A stretch of 64,000 nucleotides of DNA from Pyxidicoccus caerfyrddinensis (GTDB lineage: Bacteria > Myxococcota > Myxococcia > Myxococcales > Myxococcaceae): the NCBI RefSeq assembly GCF_010894405.1, contig NZ_JAAIYA010000022.1:150191-214190 (forward strand), read 5' to 3'. Made by a program: the position numbers and the translations under genes. Of the stretch, positions 60,396 to 64,000 are shown piece after piece (positions within the stretch are counted from its first letter, which is position 1; each line of letters opens with the position of its first letter). Below the pieces are notes generated by a model. The model was not told the origin of the DNA. It did not search any database and worked only from the letters and a program-made list of their open reading frames with translations.

Positions 60396-60767
60396 TTGCC
60401 GACCATCAGCCAGCTGGTTCGCAAGGGCCGCGAGAAGCTCGTCGTCAAGGGCAAGAGCCCGGCCCTCAAGGAGTCCCCCCAGAAGCGTGGCGTCTGCACG
60501 CGCGTGTACACCACGACCCCGAAGAAGCCGAACTCGGCCCTCCGCAAGGTGGCCCGTGTTCGTCTGACCAACGGGATCGAGGTCACGTCCTACATCCCCG
60601 GCGTGGGTCACAACCTCCAGGAGCACTCGGTGGTCATGATCCGCGGTGGCCGTGTGAAGGACCTCCCGGGCGTCCGCTACCACATCATCCGTGGAACGCT
60701 GGACTCCGTGGGCGTCGCGGGTCGCAAGCAGAGCCGCTCCAAGTACGGAGCCAAGCGTCCGAGCTGA
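60396..60767 (+). CDS. rpsL: 30S ribosomal protein S12
   Basis: 123 residues, full length. MPTISQLVRKGREKLV, KRGVCTRVYTTTPKKPNSAL with the Lys that governs streptomycin response (wild type), GVGHNLQEHSVV and the RSKYGAKRP end. Translation starts at a TTG with AGAAGAGG 6-7 bp upstream, since no in-frame ATG or GTG opens the conserved N-terminus. S12 is at the decoding centre of the small subunit. Confidence 0.97.
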   Translation: MPTISQLVRKGREKLVVKGKSPALKESPQKRGVCTRVYTTTPKKPNSALRKVARVRLTNGIEVTSYIPGVGHNLQEHSVVMIRGGRVKDLPGVRYHIIRGTLDSVGVAGRKQSRSKYGAKRPS

Positions 60768-60921
60768 TCGCTCGTCACGCGGACCACCTTCGTCGCGCAG
60801 TGTTTCCGGACGTCTTGCCCCACACCCTGGGGAGCGTCCCTGGCAGTTCCTCCAGCAGCTCATGAAGCCCCGTTGTGATTGCTCTCCAAGTGGGAGTGGG
60901 GCGTAAGGGAAGAGAGAAGAG

Positions 60922-61392
60922 ATGCCTCGTCGTCGCGTAGTCGCCAAGCGCAAGATTCTGCCGGATCCGAAGTTCCAGGACCGCCTGGTCACCAAGTTCG
61001 TCAACGACCTGATGCGGAAGGGGAAGAAGTCCATCGCCGAGGGCGTGTGCTACGGCGCCTTTGCCCTCATCGAAGAGCGCGCGAAGGAAGACCCCCTCAA
61101 GACGTTCAAGAAGGCCCTCGACAACGTCAAGCCGGTGCTCGAGGTGAAGAGCCGCCGCGTCGGTGGCGCCACCTACCAGGTGCCCGTCGAGGTCCGTCAG
61201 GATCGCCGCGTCGCCCTCGGCATGCGGTGGATCATCAGCTACGCCAAGGCGCGTGGCGAGAAGACCATGCAGGAGAAGCTGGCCGGCGAGATCATGGACG
61301 CCGCCAACAACCGCGGCAACGCGGTGAAGAAGCGTGAAGACACGCACAAGATGGCCGAGGCCAACAAGGCCTTCGCTCACTACCGCTGGTAG
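60922..61392 (+). CDS. rpsG: 30S ribosomal protein S7
   Basis: 156 residues, full length: MPRRRVVAKRKILPDPKFQD, NDLMRKGKKSIAE, VKSRRVGGATYQVPVEVR, RWIISYAKARGEKTMQEKLA and the tail EANKAFAHYRW. GGGAAGAGAGAAG precedes the ATG. It initiates assembly of the small-subunit head. It lies 154 bp after rpsL and is closed by a strong terminator before fusA. Confidence 0.97.
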   Translation: MPRRRVVAKRKILPDPKFQDRLVTKFVNDLMRKGKKSIAEGVCYGAFALIEERAKEDPLKTFKKALDNVKPVLEVKSRRVGGATYQVPVEVRQDRRVALGMRWIISYAKARGEKTMQEKLAGEIMDAANNRGNAVKKREDTHKMAEANKAFAHYRW

Positions 61393-61413
61393 GCCCTCGA
61401 GGCTTCGCGGTTG

Positions 61414-61451
61414 CCGCCCGGATGCAGATGCTGCATCCGGGCGGTTTTGTT
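61414..61451 (+). terminator. Rho-independent terminator after rpsG
   Basis: Perfect 14-bp stem CCGCCCGGATGCAG with CTGCATCCGGGCGG, 3-nt loop ATG, followed by TTTTGTT. It implies that much of the transcript stops between rpsG and fusA. Confidence 0.9.
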
Positions 61452-61536
61452 AGATGGCGCAGGTTCTCTGAAATCGTCCGGTCGGTGGGTGACGCGGCGT
61501 GGAGGCCCGTCCCGCTTTTTGGAGAGGTATTGAGTC

Positions 61537-63612
<2,076 letters not shown>

Positions 63613-63758
63613 CCGCGGTACGTCTGGCGGAGTGCTCGCCGGGCGATTTCAGTTGACGTTGCGGCACGTTTGGAGCAGGACGCAGCACCTTCGCAGTTGT
63701 TTTCCGAGATTGAGACGCGCGCCGGGTCCACTGACCGGCAGCCCCGCGAGGAGAGGTC

Positions 63759-64000
63759 ATGGCCAAGGAGAAGTTCGAGCGTAACAAGCCCCACGTGAAC
63801 ATCGGCACGATCGGACACGTGGACCACGGCAAGACGTCGCTGACGGCCGCCATCACCAAGGTGTTGGCGAAGTCGGGCGGCGCCACGTTCATGGCGTACG
63901 ACCAGATCGACAAGGCGCCGGAGGAGCGTGAGCGCGGTATCACCATCTCCACCGCGCACGTGGAGTACCAGACGAAGAACCGGCACTACGCCCACGTCGA
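63759..64000 (+). CDS. tuf: Elongation factor Tu (partial, continues past window)
   Basis: The first 80 residues: MAKEKFERNKPHVNIGTIGH, VDHGKTSLTAAITKVL (P-loop) and the switch I region ERERGITISTAHVEYQ. GAGGAGAGG precedes the ATG. The gap to fusA (146 bp) holds a TTGACG at 63653 that could be a -35 element but lacks a good -10. EF-Tu delivers aminoacyl-tRNA to the ribosome. Confidence 0.98.
   Translation, partial: MAKEKFERNKPHVNIGTIGHVDHGKTSLTAAITKVLAKSGGATFMAYDQIDKAPEERERGITISTAHVEYQTKNRHYAHV

Noticed and set aside
63653..63681. Separate tuf promoter (TTGACG with CAGGAC)
   Set aside because: The -35 is good but the -10 is poor; not enough to annotate.

Overview
The window looks like a chromosomal segment from a fruiting myxobacterium, most probably Myxococcus or a close relative (Myxococcota). 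The evidence is very high GC with strong third-position G/C bias, frequent GTG/TTG starts, start/stop overlaps (ATGA, GTGA), many lipoproteins, and a five-gene cluster matching in order and kind the M. xanthus spore-coat genes exoL-exoP. No phage, insertion sequence, CRISPR array, rRNA or tRNA gene was seen.

Layout. 0-4 kb: end of an EGF-like lipoprotein, a zinc-ribbon membrane protein, a degenerate GyrB-type ATPase domain, and ccmI/ccmH. 4.1-10.2 kb: accessory block with an unknown secreted protein, a large zinc metallopeptidase, a peptidoglycan-binding-domain protein resembling VgrG-linked effector modules, a small secreted protein, and a secreted alpha/beta hydrolase behind two palindromic operators. 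10.2-17 kb: a zinc-ribbon membrane protein and ccmABCDEFG (cytochrome c maturation System I, leftward). 17.3-23 kb: exoLMNOP behind a sigma-54-like promoter. 23-27.7 kb: leftward thiS-thiG-thiE followed by three membrane-protein genes. 27.8-35.6 kb: small lipoproteins, a cytochrome-like lipoprotein, a probable pseudokinase, an M19 dipeptidase and a two-gene VWA-protein/partner cassette. 35.6-43 kb: a carboxymuconolactone-decarboxylase-family gene with an in-frame TGA read as selenocysteine, an alpha/beta hydrolase, a CorA-like transporter, a helical protein, a HAD phosphatase, an RlmI-type methyltransferase and a lipase/small-partner pair. 43-50 kb: a subtilase with a membrane C-terminus, a CPBP protease and a three-gene beta-barrel / 13-haem cytochrome / Ig-like lipoprotein operon. 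50-60 kb: plsB, argS, a hybrid histidine kinase, a HEAT protein, dnaJ, a SurA-type chaperone and rimI. 60-64 kb: the str operon rpsL, rpsG, fusA and the start of tuf.

How it fits together. The ccm genes could supply haem ligation for the 13-haem cytochrome at 48.5 kb and the cytochrome-like lipoprotein at 28.5 kb. The exo genes make, modify and flip a polysaccharide repeat unit. The most notable points are the probable selenoprotein with a SECIS-like hairpin whose spacing matches E. coli fdhF, the possible porin-cytochrome conduit, the effector-like metallopeptidase module between the two ccm groups, and the VWA-protein/partner pair. All assignments come from reading motifs; no database search was possible.
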